A DNA stretch of 64,000 nt from positions 1 through 64,000 of the forward strand of contig JAFBJY010000436.1 in the NCBI GenBank assembly GCA_016801885.1, in the 5' to 3' direction. The translations under genes were made by a program, and so were the position numbers. Origin of the DNA: Toxotes chatareus (lineage: Eukaryota > Chordata > Actinopteri > Toxotidae). Below, in pieces: positions 22,761-33,655 of this stretch; positions within the stretch are counted from its first letter, which is position 1; each line of letters begins with the position of its first letter. The notes under the pieces were generated by a model. The model worked only from the letters and a program-made list of their open reading frames with translations, was not told the origin of the DNA and ran no database searches.

Positions 22761-24573
22761 TTTGTTCATGTTAATGATGTTTCCTCCATTTATACCAGAG
22801 TTAGTCATGGAGTTACACAGGGTTCTGTGCTTGGACCAATATTGTTCACCTTATACATGCTTCCCTAGGCAATATTATCAGGAAGCATGGAATAAATGTC
22901 CATTGATATGCGGATGATACCCAGCTATATTTATCTATGAAGCCAGACGAAAACAGATCAGTTAACCACACTTCAGGCATGTCTTAAAGACATAAAGGCC
23001 TGGATGACCTGTAACTTTCTTCTTCTGAATTCAGACAAAACTGAGGTTATTTTGTTTGGTAATCATATAGTTATTCTGGATAGCATTAATTTGGCCTCCA
23101 GTATGACTTTTTTTATTAGGATTTGTCCTTTAACTCACCTATAAAACAAGTCTCTAGGACTGCTTTCTTTCACCTGCGCAATATCAGTAAGATTAGGAAC
23201 ATTCTGTCTCAGAGTGATGCTGAAAAACTAGTCCATGCATTTGTTACTTCTAGGCTGGACTGCTGTAATTCCCTATTATCAGGATGTCCAGTTACTTGTC
23301 CAAAAAGCCTCCAGCTGATCCAAAATGCTGCAGCGAGGGAACTGACTGGAATTAGAAAGAGAGATCATATTACTCCTGTACTAACTTCTCTTCATTGGCT
23401 TTCTGTAAAATCCAGAATTGATTTTAAAATCCTTCTCCTTACATATAAGGCACTCAATGGCCAGGCTCCTTCATATCTCAAAGAGCTGATAATACCATAT
23501 TATCCCAACAGATCGCTTCATTACCAGAATGCAGGTTTGCTTATGGTTCCCACAATCTCTAAAAGTAGAATGGGAGGCTGAGCCTTAAGCTATCAGGCCC
23601 CTCTCCTGTGGAACCAACTGCCAGTTTGGGTTCGGGAAGCAGACACCCTCTCTAATTTTAAAATTAAGCTTATAAGCTTTGTTGAAAAAAAGGTTTTAAG
23701 CTTATGACTAAACCTATAGATAGTCACAATTATTTCTATAGACACTGTTACGGTTAAGGATATAGCACTTAGTAGGGGTGGCTCAGGCAACTGAACCATC
23801 CCTTAGTTATGCTGCTATAGGCCTAGGCTGCTGGGGGACTTCCCATGATCCTCTGCGCACTTCTTCTTTTCTCACTTTCTCTCCTCAGACCCACTCTCAC
23901 ATGTATTAGCCTTTATTCCATGCCATTAACGCAGTGTCTTCTCTGTCCCGTAGTTCTGTGCTTCTTTCTCTCTGGTCTCTCTTCCTCTTTACCTTTCTGC
24001 AGGTATCTCTAGCTCCAGAGCTGCATGTTCTCTGTCTGTGATCCTGGCTCCACCGACCTGCTGCTGTTTATTGTCTACAATGATCCATTTCTAACACGCT
24101 TTAATGTTCCACATTGCTACAGATACATTTTGGAATAATATTCTATGGAGACTGTAATGTAAATATTTATGACAGCTTTTTGCTTCTGTGCTCTGTCTCC
24201 TATCATAACTGTAATCTGCTGAGCACAGATTATCCACTAACTGTTCACTAACTGTAATCTAAATGCTGGCCCTCTAAGATTGTCCATTGCCAACCCTGTT
24301 TGTATTATGCTGCATGTCCTTCTCCTCCTCTCCTCCATTCCAAGCTGTCCCATCTTCCTCCTTTTACTCCTTTCACCCAGCCCGCCATCAGCAGGAGGGT
24401 CCCCATATGAGCCGGGTTCTGCTGAAGGTTTCTTCCTGTTAAAAGGGAATTTTTCCTTGCCACTGTCACCTTAAGTGCTTGCTCTGGGGTCAGGCTCTGG
24501 GTCTCTGTAAAGCGCTTTGAGACAATTTTGATTGTGGAAGGCACTATATAAATAAAACTGAATTGAATTGAAA
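22761..24573 (+). mobile_element. L2 LINE 3' half (duplicate of 12649-14462)
   Basis: Starts mid-reverse-transcriptase and keeps the C-terminal block (23123-23581, FHLRNISKIRNILSQSDAEK and LPVKS-like SVKSRIDFKILLLTYKALNG) and the 3' UTR with its TTGAATTGAA tail. The 5' portion is absent because the repeat begins here, not because of normal LINE truncation. Confidence 0.85.
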
Positions 24574-24574
24574 A

Positions 24575-25245
24575 CATCTCACAAAATGGAGCTGCCAATA
24601 ACCAGAGTTTTTTCCTCAGCGGGTGTGTTACTGATTGGGGAAAATCTGTTTGAAATGTGAAGTGGTTGCTGATGAATCACGGGCCGTTGTTTCAGGCTAT
24701 GTTTCCTTTTGGCTGCCACCCAGCCACCTTGGCTTCCCTGCTGCTCAGGAGCTGCAGCAGAACAGCTAACAGGAGCTAAAGTAGGACAGCTATCTAAAGC
24801 TACTTTAGACTGGTCCGCACCAACTACAGAGGACTGACTAGGTAGTGCAGCTACGGGGTGGTTTTCTATGGTTTGGAGCCGAGCCTCTACCTTCTCCTGC
24901 CTCGCCTCCAATACTACAAAAATGCTGCATTTATTACACATACCATTATCGCTAAAGGAAGCAGAGGAGTAACTAAATATCTCACACACCAAGCAGGAAA
25001 GAGGAGAGACAGCAGGAGAGAAAGAAGCCATTATTAACAGCTAAGCTAGCGGACCAGAGAAAGAGCAATTACAGTATAGTGTTAAAGCCTGAGGGACCCG
25101 TGCACAACAGATGTTTAACTAAAGCGATGTATGTGTGCAAGAATTCAGATTGACCACAGAACACAGCAAGGTTAATGTTGATTGATAAGCTAGGATAAGA
25201 CTCTTAACACCACAGTGCAGAAGCAGCAAACAGGAAGTGACACAA
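24575..25245 (-). mobile_element. L2 LINE 5' end (duplicate of 14463-15122)
   Basis: Minus-strand 5' UTR and ORF1 start of the older L2. It ends against the plus-strand L2 tail at 24574, as in the first repeat. Confidence 0.8.
24579..25031 (-). pseudogene. L2 ORF1 N-terminal part
   Basis: A 150-residue frame beginning MASFSPAVSPLSCLVCEIFS, with CNKCSIF forming a possible Cys pair, then a helical VLEARQEKVEARLQTIEN stretch that could coil. The end reads KTLVIGSSIL, resembling block I (GxS) of an SGNH-hydrolase-like ORF1 domain. The remainder of ORF1 lies beyond the inserted plus-strand L2 in the first repeat and is missing here. It is a retrotransposon RNA-binding or chaperone-type ORF1 piece. 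Confidence 0.65.
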
Positions 25246-25429
25246 TACAAAGCATAAATGATAAACCTATTTGTGTATCTCAACCAGAGTTCATATATGT
25301 GAAATCCACAGAATATGAAGCTGAATTAGAGCAACATATACTGAAAAACTCAAAGATTGTATACACTGTGAAATCATTAGATATGGGCCTCTCTAAAGTC
25401 ATTTAAAAAAAACTGGAACTTCATCTGAC

Positions 25430-25603
25430 CTGAGAGTCTCCAGGGTACAGTGTGGGCTTTCCAGTCCAGCAGACAGCAGCTTCACCCCTGAATCCCGCAG
25501 CTTGTTGTTACTTAGGTCCAGGTGTCTCAGACTAGAGGACTGGGAGCTGAGAACTGAGGACAGAGCTTCACAGCTTCTCTCTGAGAGGTTACAGCTGCTC
25601 AGT
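25430..25603 (-). CDS. NLR leucine-rich-repeat exon, copy 2
   Basis: A 174-bp exon with acceptor CTCTTCAG and donor GTCAGATG on the minus strand. The translation [20 protein letters not shown], then [20 protein letters not shown], then [14 protein letters not shown] is one complete LRR unit of NLRC3-like receptors. The frame is open and the exon length is a multiple of three, so it could be skipped or included without a frameshift. It was duplicated with the 6.8-kb repeat. It may be a 3' exon of the minus-strand NACHT gene, about 9.5 kb upstream of it in transcript order. Confidence 0.75.
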
Positions 25604-26256
25604 CTGAAGAGGAAACAATGAAGAAAAGTCAAATAACATTTGTGTTGAAAGGACAATCAAAGGAACAAAACTCTCAGTTTGCTCTGCAGCTCACAGCAAA
25701 CTAACAGACCTGCATTTGAAAACTGGGCCAAACATCAAACGCAGATTTGTTGAGTGAAGCAGAAATATCAGCTCTTTATCCACATGCTAACCAATGAGGA
25801 GTTTCTACATTGATGATCATCTTTCATTGGCTCTGATTCAAATCCTTTGTGTTTTATTCTCAACAAGTTGGAGACATGACAGTTAAATATGACACAATCT
25901 GTAATAAACAGACATGTACAGTCAAGGCCATAAGTATTTGGACAGTTAGACATGTTATGTTCTTCAGGCTCTCAGCACATTCACTTTAAAATATAATAAT
26001 GGATACTACAGTCAATGACTGCAAAGGATTTTACACTAAATATTAAATCTGATGAGTTTGTTTCACTTCATGTGTATTTGTCCAGTTACTTTGGAACCAC
26101 TAAAAGGGCTGAATCTCCCACACAGTTCTTTTCTATATTATTTTAATGGTAAAATCACGATCACGATTTTATCACAGTTCATTTCTACAGTGAAGTTAAT
26201 TTAGAACCAAACTATTCTCTATGTAAAAACTTAGCCCTAAAGACAAAAAAAGTCAC
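25604..26256. other. NLR intron (duplicate)
   Basis: Same content as 15493-16145, including the Tc1-type GTCAAGGCCATAAGTATTTG terminus near 25920. No gene. Confidence 0.5.
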
Positions 26257-26578
26257 CTCTTTCCACCGTTTGTAGTTCTCTCATATGGCATGCTTTTATC
26301 AATATCTTTAGCCATTACCACTGGCTGATGTGTGGTTGGCCTCGCTGCTTGGCTCTCACCAAATTGTTTCGGATGCTGCCTCTTCAGGTGGTTAAAGAGG
26401 TTTGTTGTGTTGCCATCCGAAGCTCGAACCTTCTCGGTGCAAACTTTGCAAATGACAGTTGTTTGCGCTTTGTCGTTTGGAGAAAACCCAAACCAGTTCC
26501 ATACGCAGTGTTGGGGAGTAACGGAATACATGTAACAGCGTTAACTGTAACTGTATTCCATTTGTTACAGTTTAAATA

Positions 26579-26765
26579 TGTCTGTGAATGTTCTCATTCA
26601 TCCAGGTCATAGTTCTTTCTTAGAAAATTGAATCGAAGGCAACTGGACATACGTTTGTCTGGGAAGACGTTTCGCCTCTTATCCAAGGGGCTTCATCAGT
26701 TCGTACGTATCGGTCTATCTAGTCCGCACTAGTCAGTTGCCTTCGATTCAATTTTCTAAGAAAGT
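26579..26765 (-). mobile_element. Penelope-like fragment, copy 2
   Basis: Flanked by ACAGTTTAAATA on both sides (26567-26578 and 26766-26777). It contains the 30-bp inverted repeat and, on the minus strand, a hammerhead-like core that is better preserved than in copy 1. No reverse transcriptase or GIY-YIG part is present. Confidence 0.7.
26645..26715 (-). ncRNA. Hammerhead-ribozyme-like sequence
   Basis: On the minus strand: CTGATGA (26699-26693), a stem II (AGCCCCTT, loop GGAT, AAGAGGC), then GAAAC, then the cleavage triplet GTC (26668-26666). Stem I can form from GAA before the core with TTC after the triplet, extended by ATACGT with ACGTAT and GAC with GTC after internal loops. Stem III is only AC/GT without a loop, so activity would need a dimer, as proposed for the Penelope hammerheads. 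An extra A after CTGATGA and one C-A mismatch in stem II are blemishes. Activity is unproven. Confidence 0.6.
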
Positions 26766-27759
26766 ACAGTTTAAATAGTGTTCAGAATACAGTTACATTG
26801 TTGAAATCAATGTATTACTTGACGATACTTCTCTGTTTCACAAGTTTATATTTATTTTCTAAATGAACGAAGGCAACCCGATGCATTTCCAAGAAGCCCC
26901 AACTCCAAACAAACGTAATAAACAAGCTATTTGCCTGATCACTCAGTCAGAATGGAGTCGCAGCTGGCAGAACAGAGCTGGGACAGGAATGCATTGGCCA
27001 AGACAGAAACGGTGCATTACATGTATTCTGTTACTCCCCAACACTGTCCATACAACTGAAGTGGAGTTCTTTTTGGGGACCAACTCCAAGCTTTCACTTT
27101 CGTTGTCGGCCATGGCTACCCACTACACCTCAAAAAATATGCACTGCTCGTACTTCGCCATGATTGGTTGGTCATGTTCACGCGAAGCTGGCTGTTAGTT
27201 GCCCAAGGAAAAAAAAAAATTCTCATGCGTCTGTGCGCAAATATAGAGCTGCAATTAATAGAATGTGCCCTATAGACGATAATTAGATCTCTCCTCTGGC
27301 AGATCGTCAACACTTTCTAATCCTTCACGATCTAATATCGTCATATCACACACCCCTAGTATTATGGCATACTGATTACAGGTATAAAGAGTAACACTAC
27401 AGAACACATTGTGAACTGTATGTCTTGACTTGATTCACAAGACCCGGTCTGAGTTTTCCTCTCTGCAGTATTAGACCCTCACATTGTTTTCACAATAGAA
27501 ATGTAATATATTTTGTTACAGTTCTCATTACTTAGTATTAAGTTGAAATCTTGGTTTCATAGTGAAATAAAAGGTCACTGAAATTTTCTGTCATAGGTTT
27601 CACTGATGTCATTAACACTCACAAGTAATCATCTAAAGCACTTTATAACAAAGCACAAGTGAGTTTGTGTATCTCAGTCAGAGTTCATATATGTTAAGCT
27701 GGATAAAAACAAAATACACTGAAAAACTCAAAGATTGAATAAACTGTGAAAATCATTAG

Positions 27760-28125
27760 ATATGGGCCTCTTGATCATAGGTTAAGGCAGAAGGACGTCT
27801 CGTCCGGGGCTGCTCAAATCCCATGCGCGCCGCCATCTTGCATGTCCACTTGGTACTCCAGCTGCAGTATGGCGGACAGGAAAGCCTTACAGAGAATAGT
27901 CAGGGGGCAGAGACGATTATTGGAGTTTCTCTCCTCTGTCCAAGATCTCTTCCAGAGCCGCTGCAGGAGCAGGGCCCTGTGCATAGTTAAGGACTCCCAC
28001 ACCCTCTCCACAGATTTTTTTGAACTGTTGCCTTCGGGCAAAAGATACCGGAGCATAAAAGGCAGAACCTCCAGACTCATCAACAGCTTCCTACCACAAG
28101 CTGTTAGATTACTGAACAGCTGAAT
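27760..28125 (+). mobile_element. Rex1/Babar-like LINE C-terminal fragment, copy 2
   Basis: Open frame with STWYSSCSMADRKALQRIV, then SSVQDLFQSRCRSRALCIVK, then LLPSGKRYRSIKGRTSRLIN and FLPQAVRLLNS followed by a stop. This is the well-conserved C-terminus of Rex-type LINEs. The 5' end is truncated. It is cleaner than copy 1, whose indels cluster here. Confidence 0.8.
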
Positions 28126-28157
28126 CAACCAAAGTCATATCCAGCAAGAACGCTTAA

Positions 28158-28647
28158 CCCTGTTAAACCGACGGGAGCGCCGGCGATCTCTTTTGCATAT
28201 CAATTTTCAAATGCCGGTAAAACTGCAACCACATAAGATAGAGCAATAATTCTTTTTGCATATTAAACCGGAGGAGTAACACTTACATATCAAACTTTAA
28301 ACATGTCTCAGAGAGCTGTTCTCTTCCACGAGTGGGTGTGCAGAAAATCAGTAAAAAGTCGCAAAAATCCATAAACAACGCACACAATAAAACTAGTATA
28401 ATCCAGATAGCGGGTGTTCGTTTTGTTTTTGTCTTAGTTTATAAATTTGAGTGTATCTCAAAGACTAGCCAGTGAATACACTCAAATTTAGTGTGGTTTA
28501 AAGTTATTTTGTGCAACTTTTTTATATTTCCAATTTTGAGGGATACAGCTAAGACATCTCTGTATTTAGAAAAATATGTGGCACCACAGCAGGTAAAAAT
28601 GTAAAATATGTTCTGGAGGATTTGGTTCTATGGCAGGTTTAAAAGGG
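28158..28647. mobile_element. TTAA-flanked MITE, copy 2
   Basis: TTAA at 28154-28157 and 28648-28651, with the same inverted ends as 18044-18533. Confidence 0.8.
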
Positions 28648-29556
28648 TTAAATGGGTGTTTTACTGGTCACTTTTAGTGCCACTTTATTGACAGTTGCTT
28701 CTATGGACATCACTGGACAATTTTTACATGTAGCCAAGTAGAAAATATGAATGCATATTTGTTTCTGATAAATAAGTTAACAATAAATAGGTTAAAAAAA
28801 AGTGTAGTTTAAAACAGGAATTAAAATGTGTTAAAATGGTTAATTTCATAAGGAGTTTAAAATGCTTCAATGTGTTTTATTAATTTATTTTGTTAAAAAT
28901 GTAAAAATCTGTTTATTTTATCTTATATCTTCTAGAGAAATGTACCTGGTCACATAGTGTAGTGAGTGTGGATTGGCTCACAGGACGTGCATGCAGTGAT
29001 CGTGTGTCTGTGAGAAAAAAAACTAATGAGACCGCTGGAGGAGCAGTTTTCGCCGATGCAGAGTTTTCCGAGAAGAGAGCCCGAGGTTTGTGGACTAGAA
29101 TGTGTTAGGATTATCTGCAAGATAATCTGCCGGAAGACCAGTCTTTTAACAGAACTTTAGTTAAAAGTTTTGAATGTTTGAGGACATAATTAGCTGCTCG
29201 TTAACACAGCTTAGTAGAGGGAAACATGGCGGATGCGGGCGCTGCTGCAAGCTAACGCAACTGGATTTAGTAGCCTCGCTTTGGACTGTGTGACCCTTCG
29301 TTGGATTGTTTTCGGTCTGGAAATGAGAGACAACAACCAGATAGCGCTCTGAGCTAGCCAGGAATGCTCAGAGTTCCTCTGGCCATGCTGGAATAAGACT
29401 GGACGCTCGACTTTACCTCCCTGCTCTGCTGGTTCCTGAATCTCATGGAGAGTACTACCTGGATACACTTCTCTGTGGACCACGTTGCTCTGGAAAGGTA
29501 CTGCTTTGATCTTTATTTTTTTTTGCTCATTGTGAGTGAGGCGACCGCTGTGTTTT

Positions 29557-30126
29557 GGGTCTCAATGCACACAAGCAACGATACAGGCCTGCAACGAGGG
29601 GTTTAATTTAGCATATTTGGGCTAATCCTACCGGCTTACTAAAGGGGTTGCATTAAGGTGTGTTTTGACAAAAGAGACTGTTTAAGTCTCTTAAGTTAAG
29701 AGCTTAAGTTTAGAGAGTGAGGAATTTCCCAATTTCCCAAAACTAGAAATTTCACTGAGTCAATCTGAGTTACTCTACTAAAATAAATTAGGCTAAAGAA
29801 CTCAGGGCCCCTTTCACGCATTTAACTTGGTAGACGGGCTACATACACAATGGGCGTCTTGCAATATGTCGGGGGGGGGTTGAGTGTGTTTGAGTGTGTT
29901 TGTTTTACTTCCTTTTCTTAGTACTTATTTAGTATTTATTATTACTATTTTATTTTTCTATGTTGACCTTCACTCTCCTGATCCCAGGAAATGCTGTCTC
30001 ATTTTGTCTGCACTGCAGTTGTATGTACGGCAAAGAGACAATAAAGCCTGATTTGATTTGATTTCTCTAAAGTCAGCATTGATGGAGTCTGTGATCTGCA
30101 GTCATTTCAAACAAACTGGAACTTGA
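29557..30126 (+). mobile_element. Retroposon-type 3' end and short NLR intron piece
   Basis: Sequence absent after repeat copy A. 29557-30064 ends in GCAAAGAGACAATAAAGCC, then a TGATTTGATTT tail, as LINE or SINE 3' ends do. It may be the rest of the unit that begins near 28950. 30065-30126 (TCTCTAAAGTCAGCATTGAT onwards) is NLR intron leading to the LRR exon interrupted by the next LINE. No ORF recognised. Confidence 0.5.
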
Positions 30127-33100
30127 ATGGCAAGATGGCGCCCCCCGAGGCGAACGTGTTTGCTCGCGTCGCTCTCGAATGCCGTTTTTTTGTTGTTTTT
30201 AGCGTGCTTTTTTTACTTTCTGTACTGCACAGATGCCATGCAGGGTTTGCATACAACAGACAGGCATTACTTGACATTGCAAACTCGCACAGTTTCGAGT
30301 TTAGCGGATTTATACCACCAGATCTGCAACAAATTGTGCGACCCCATGACCACCACCACCACCACGAAGGCCCCGGCGCGCCGGCCTCTTGTGAGCTAGC
30401 TGACCCGAGGAGAGTGCTACGGAGACGGCGCGCAGCAAGAGAGGCAAGAGGAGGGCTCCACGCTAGACTGAAAGCCCGAGCAACCCGACCACCGCTACCC
30501 AGCCTCCTGCTAGCTAACGTGCGGTCTCTGGAGAACAAACTGGACGAGCTAAGAGCCAGGACTACAGCACAGCGGGAAATAAGAGAATGCTGCGCTCTGA
30601 TTTTCACCGAAACCTGGCTTTCAGAAAACGTCCCAGATTCCGCTGTTCAGCTACAGACTCACTCCATTCACCGAGGAGACCGGACAGCAGCCTCCGGTAA
30701 GGCGAAAGGGGGGGGGCGTGTGTGTGTTTATAAACAACACGTGGTGTGAAGATGTACGGACTGTTCATCAGCACTGTTCGCCTGATGTGGAGTTTTTGAT
30801 GCTTAAGTGCCGTCCCTACTACCTACCAAGGGAGTTTACATCTGTGTTTTTGGCCGCGATCTACATCCCTCCGAGAGCCAACTCTGCAGCGGCACTCGGC
30901 AAGCTCCACAACGTCATCAGCACACTGGAGACGGCTCACCCTGACGCTGTCTTTATTGCCGCGGGCGACTTTAATCAGTGCAATTTACAGACTGTATTTC
31001 CCAAATACCACCAGCATATAGACATTCCCACCCGTGACAAGAACACTTTGGATCATGTTTACACCAACATAAAGGGTGCATACAGGGCGCACACCCCCCC
31101 CACTTCGGACACTCGGACCACATCTCTTTGTTCCTGTACCCGGCCTACAGACAAAGACTCAAACAATCGAATCCAGTCACCAAACAGGTTCAGCTCTGGA
31201 CACCTGAGACTGAGGGCACATTGCAGGACTGTTTTACTGCTACAGACTGGGATGTGTTCAAAGCTGCAGCCACTCTGGAGGACTCTTCTGTCAGTGTACA
31301 GGATTATGCTGACTATGTGACTGGGTACATTAGCACTTGTGTGGAGAACATCGTGCCCACCATCCAAGTCAGGAAGTTTCCTAACCAGAAGCCCTGGATA
31401 AACAGTCAGGTACGTCACATGCTGCGTGCTCGCTCCACTGCATTTACATCTGGCAATGAGGCTGAGTACAAAGCTGCAAAGTACGGACTGAGAAAGGCCA
31501 TCACAGCTGCCAAGAGGCAGTACAGAGAGAAGCTGGATGGCTTCTATTCCACTGCCGACTCTGGGCGCATGTGGCAGGGCTTGCAGCACATCACGGACTA
31601 CAGAAGCAGCACCAGTACCATCAGTGCCACAGACAGCCTGCCTGATGACCTCAATACATTCTACACCCGCTTTGAGACCTCCACCGCCCACACAGAGAGG
31701 AGGCCCACAGACTCTCAGACCACTACACCCCCTCACCCCCACCAGTCGTCTCATCAGCCCAGGTACACAAAGCCCTGAGGAGGATCAACCCCGCAAAAGG
31801 CAGGACCAGACAACATTCCTGGACGAGCCCCTCAGAGCATGTGCCAACGAGCTGACAGACGTTCTCACCTCCATATTCAACCTCTCCTCAGCCAGAGAAC
31901 TGTTCCCTCCTGCTTCAAGACCACTACCATTGTCCCCCTCCCCAAGAAGAGCCCCCCACCTGCCTGAATGACTACAGGCCAGTAGCACTCACTCCAATCA
32001 TTATGAAGTGCTTTGAGAGAGTGGTGCTGCCCCACATTCAGAGCAGCATCCCGCCACACTGGACCCCCTGCAGTACGCCTACCGGTCCAACAGGTCCACC
32101 TCAGATGCTATCGCCGCAGCACTGCACATCTCCTCTCACACCTGGAGAATAAGGACTCCTACATCAGGATGCTCTTTATTGACTACAGTTCTGCATTCAA
32201 CACGGTCATTCCCCACAAGCTCACACACAAACTGTTCTCCTTGACTACACTCCTTCATCTGTGACTGGCTCCTGGACTTTCTGACTGGCAGGCCTCAGTC
32301 TGTCAGAATAGGGAAAAAGACTTCAGCCAGCATCATCACAAACATCGGCACACCACAGGGCTGTGTCCTCAGTCCCATCCTCTACACCCTGTTCACCCAC
32401 GACTGTGTGGCCTCTCACAAGGACAACATCATCCTGAAGTTTGCGGACGACACCGCCGTGATAGGACGCATCACTGGCGGGAACGAGGCAGCCTACAGGA
32501 GGGAGGTGGCCATGGTGTGAGGACAACAACCTTACCCTCAACACAGACAAGACCAAGGAGATGATAGTGGACATGAGGAAGGAGAGGAGCCCTCATCAGC
32601 CACTACTTATCCGGGGTCTGGAAGTGGAGAGGGTGAGCAGCTTTAAATACTTGGGGGTCCACCTCAGCCACGACCTCACCTGGACACTCAACACCACACA
32701 GCTGGTGAAGAAAGCTCAGCAGCGGCTGTACTTCCTGAGGAGGCTGAGGAAGTTTGGCATGTCACCAAAGATCCTCAGGAACTTCTACAGCTGCGTTGTT
32801 GAGTCCATCTTGACCAGCTGCATCACTGTGTGGTACGGCAGCTCCACTGCCATGGACCGCAAACGCCTGCAGAGAGTGGTGAAGACTGCGTCTAAGATCA
32901 CCAGGACTCCTCTGCCCTCTCTGCAGAGCATCTACCAGCGTAGAGTCCACAGGAGAGCTGCCTCCATCATCAAGGACCCCACCCACCCACAACAAGGTCT
33001 GTTCACTCTCCTCCCTTCAGGCCGGAGGTACAGGAGTGTGAAGTGCAGGACCACCAGACTTAAAAACTCTTTCTTCCCGTCTGCCATCAGACTCCTCAAC

Positions 33101-33473
33101 AGCTGACAGGAGTCTGTAACAACAGGCTGCAACTTTTGCACATACTGACTGTTATTATTTATTACTGTTCTGCACCTTAATAACTGCACACATACTGCAC
33201 TGTTCACATAACAGTTCTTTTGCACAGTCTTCACTCTCAGCTGAATTTGCACAACAGCTGATTTGTATATATCAGTACAGTTTATATTTTGTGTAACTTT
33301 TTTTTTTCACTTATGCTCTTATTAATATTTTCTGTAAATACTATTATCTATTTTATTTACTTACAACGTTTTGTATGGCATTCTGGGTGAAGAGCAAAGT
33401 AAGAATTTCATTGTACAGGAAACCTGTTTCCTTACTGTGCAAATGACAATAAACCCTTTGAATCTTGAATCTT
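30127..33473 (+). mobile_element. Rex1/Babar-like LINE 2, near full length
   Basis: Begins GGCAAGATGGCGCCCCCCGA and ends in TTGAATCTTGAATCTT. A short CTTGA duplication flanks it. Order: an N-terminal region and endonuclease start (30123-30749, ANVRSLENKLDEL ... ALIFTETWLSENVP), endonuclease (30718-31080, AAIYIPPRANSAAA ... FIAAGDFNQCN), linker and RT entry (31128-31778, KFPNQKPWINSQVRHML), RT core, C-terminal part (32561-33106). Homopolymer frameshifts split what would be one polyprotein. It is antisense to the NLR gene in which it sits. Confidence 0.85.
32561..33106 (+). pseudogene. Rex-type LINE RT thumb and C-terminal segment
   Basis: A 181-residue open frame: [20 protein letters not shown], then [20 protein letters not shown], then WYGSSTAMDRKRLQRVVKTA, ending SFFPSAIRLLNS and stop. 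This C-terminal half of the polyprotein is intact, but it is out of frame with the palm domain upstream. Confidence 0.8.
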
Positions 33474-33481
33474 GATCTGAC

Positions 33482-33655
33482 CTAAGAGTCTCCAGGGTAC
33501 AATGTGGACTCTTCAGTCCCGCAGACAGCAGCTTCACCCCTGAATCCTGCAGCTTGTTGTTACTCAGGTCCAGGTGTCTCAGACTAGAGGACTGGGAGCT
33601 GAGAACTGAGGACAGAGCTTCACAGCTTCTCTCTGAGAGGTTACAGCTGCTCAGT
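33482..33655 (-). CDS. NLR leucine-rich-repeat exon, copy 3
   Basis: A 174-bp minus-strand exon between acceptor CTCTTCAG and donor GTCAGATC. It encodes one NLRC3-type LRR ([20 protein letters not shown], then [20 protein letters not shown], then [13 protein letters not shown]). It is the nearest LRR exon downstream of the NACHT exon at 35097 and very probably belongs to that gene. A LINE has inserted only 8 nt past its donor on the intron side. Confidence 0.8.

Larger units (their letters stand above)
26506..27046. mobile_element. hAT MITE in the BED exon, copy 2
   Basis: Identical layout to 16396-16934: CAGTGTTGGGGAGTAACG ends, TCCATACG and TCCATACA flanks, and an internal Penelope-like fragment. 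Confidence 0.88.
26257..27113 (-). pseudogene. BED zinc-finger hAT exon, copy 2, split by a MITE
   Basis: Start codon at 27113. The frame runs to the MITE at 27047 and resumes at 26505 with NWFGFSPNDKAQ and VICKVCTEKV. Cys-x2-Cys and His-x4-His are intact. Donor GTGACTT follows 26257. One or two small indels separate it from copy 1. It is part of the hAT element duplicated with the 6.8-kb repeat. Confidence 0.8.
22761..29556 (+). repeat. 6.8-kb direct repeat, copy A'
   Basis: Mirrors 12649-19435 in the same orientation and order. It begins directly after the 3' tail of the LINE at 22760 and continues past 29556 into sequence absent after copy A. That is the arrangement expected if A and A' are a target-site duplication around the LINE. 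Length is 6,796 bp against 6,787 bp. Confidence 0.9.

Noticed and set aside
29211..29483. 90-codon minus-strand ORF in the GC-rich block (also at 19147-19362)
   Set aside because: No recognisable domain, lies within a retroposon-like region, and the two copies have different reading-frame ends.
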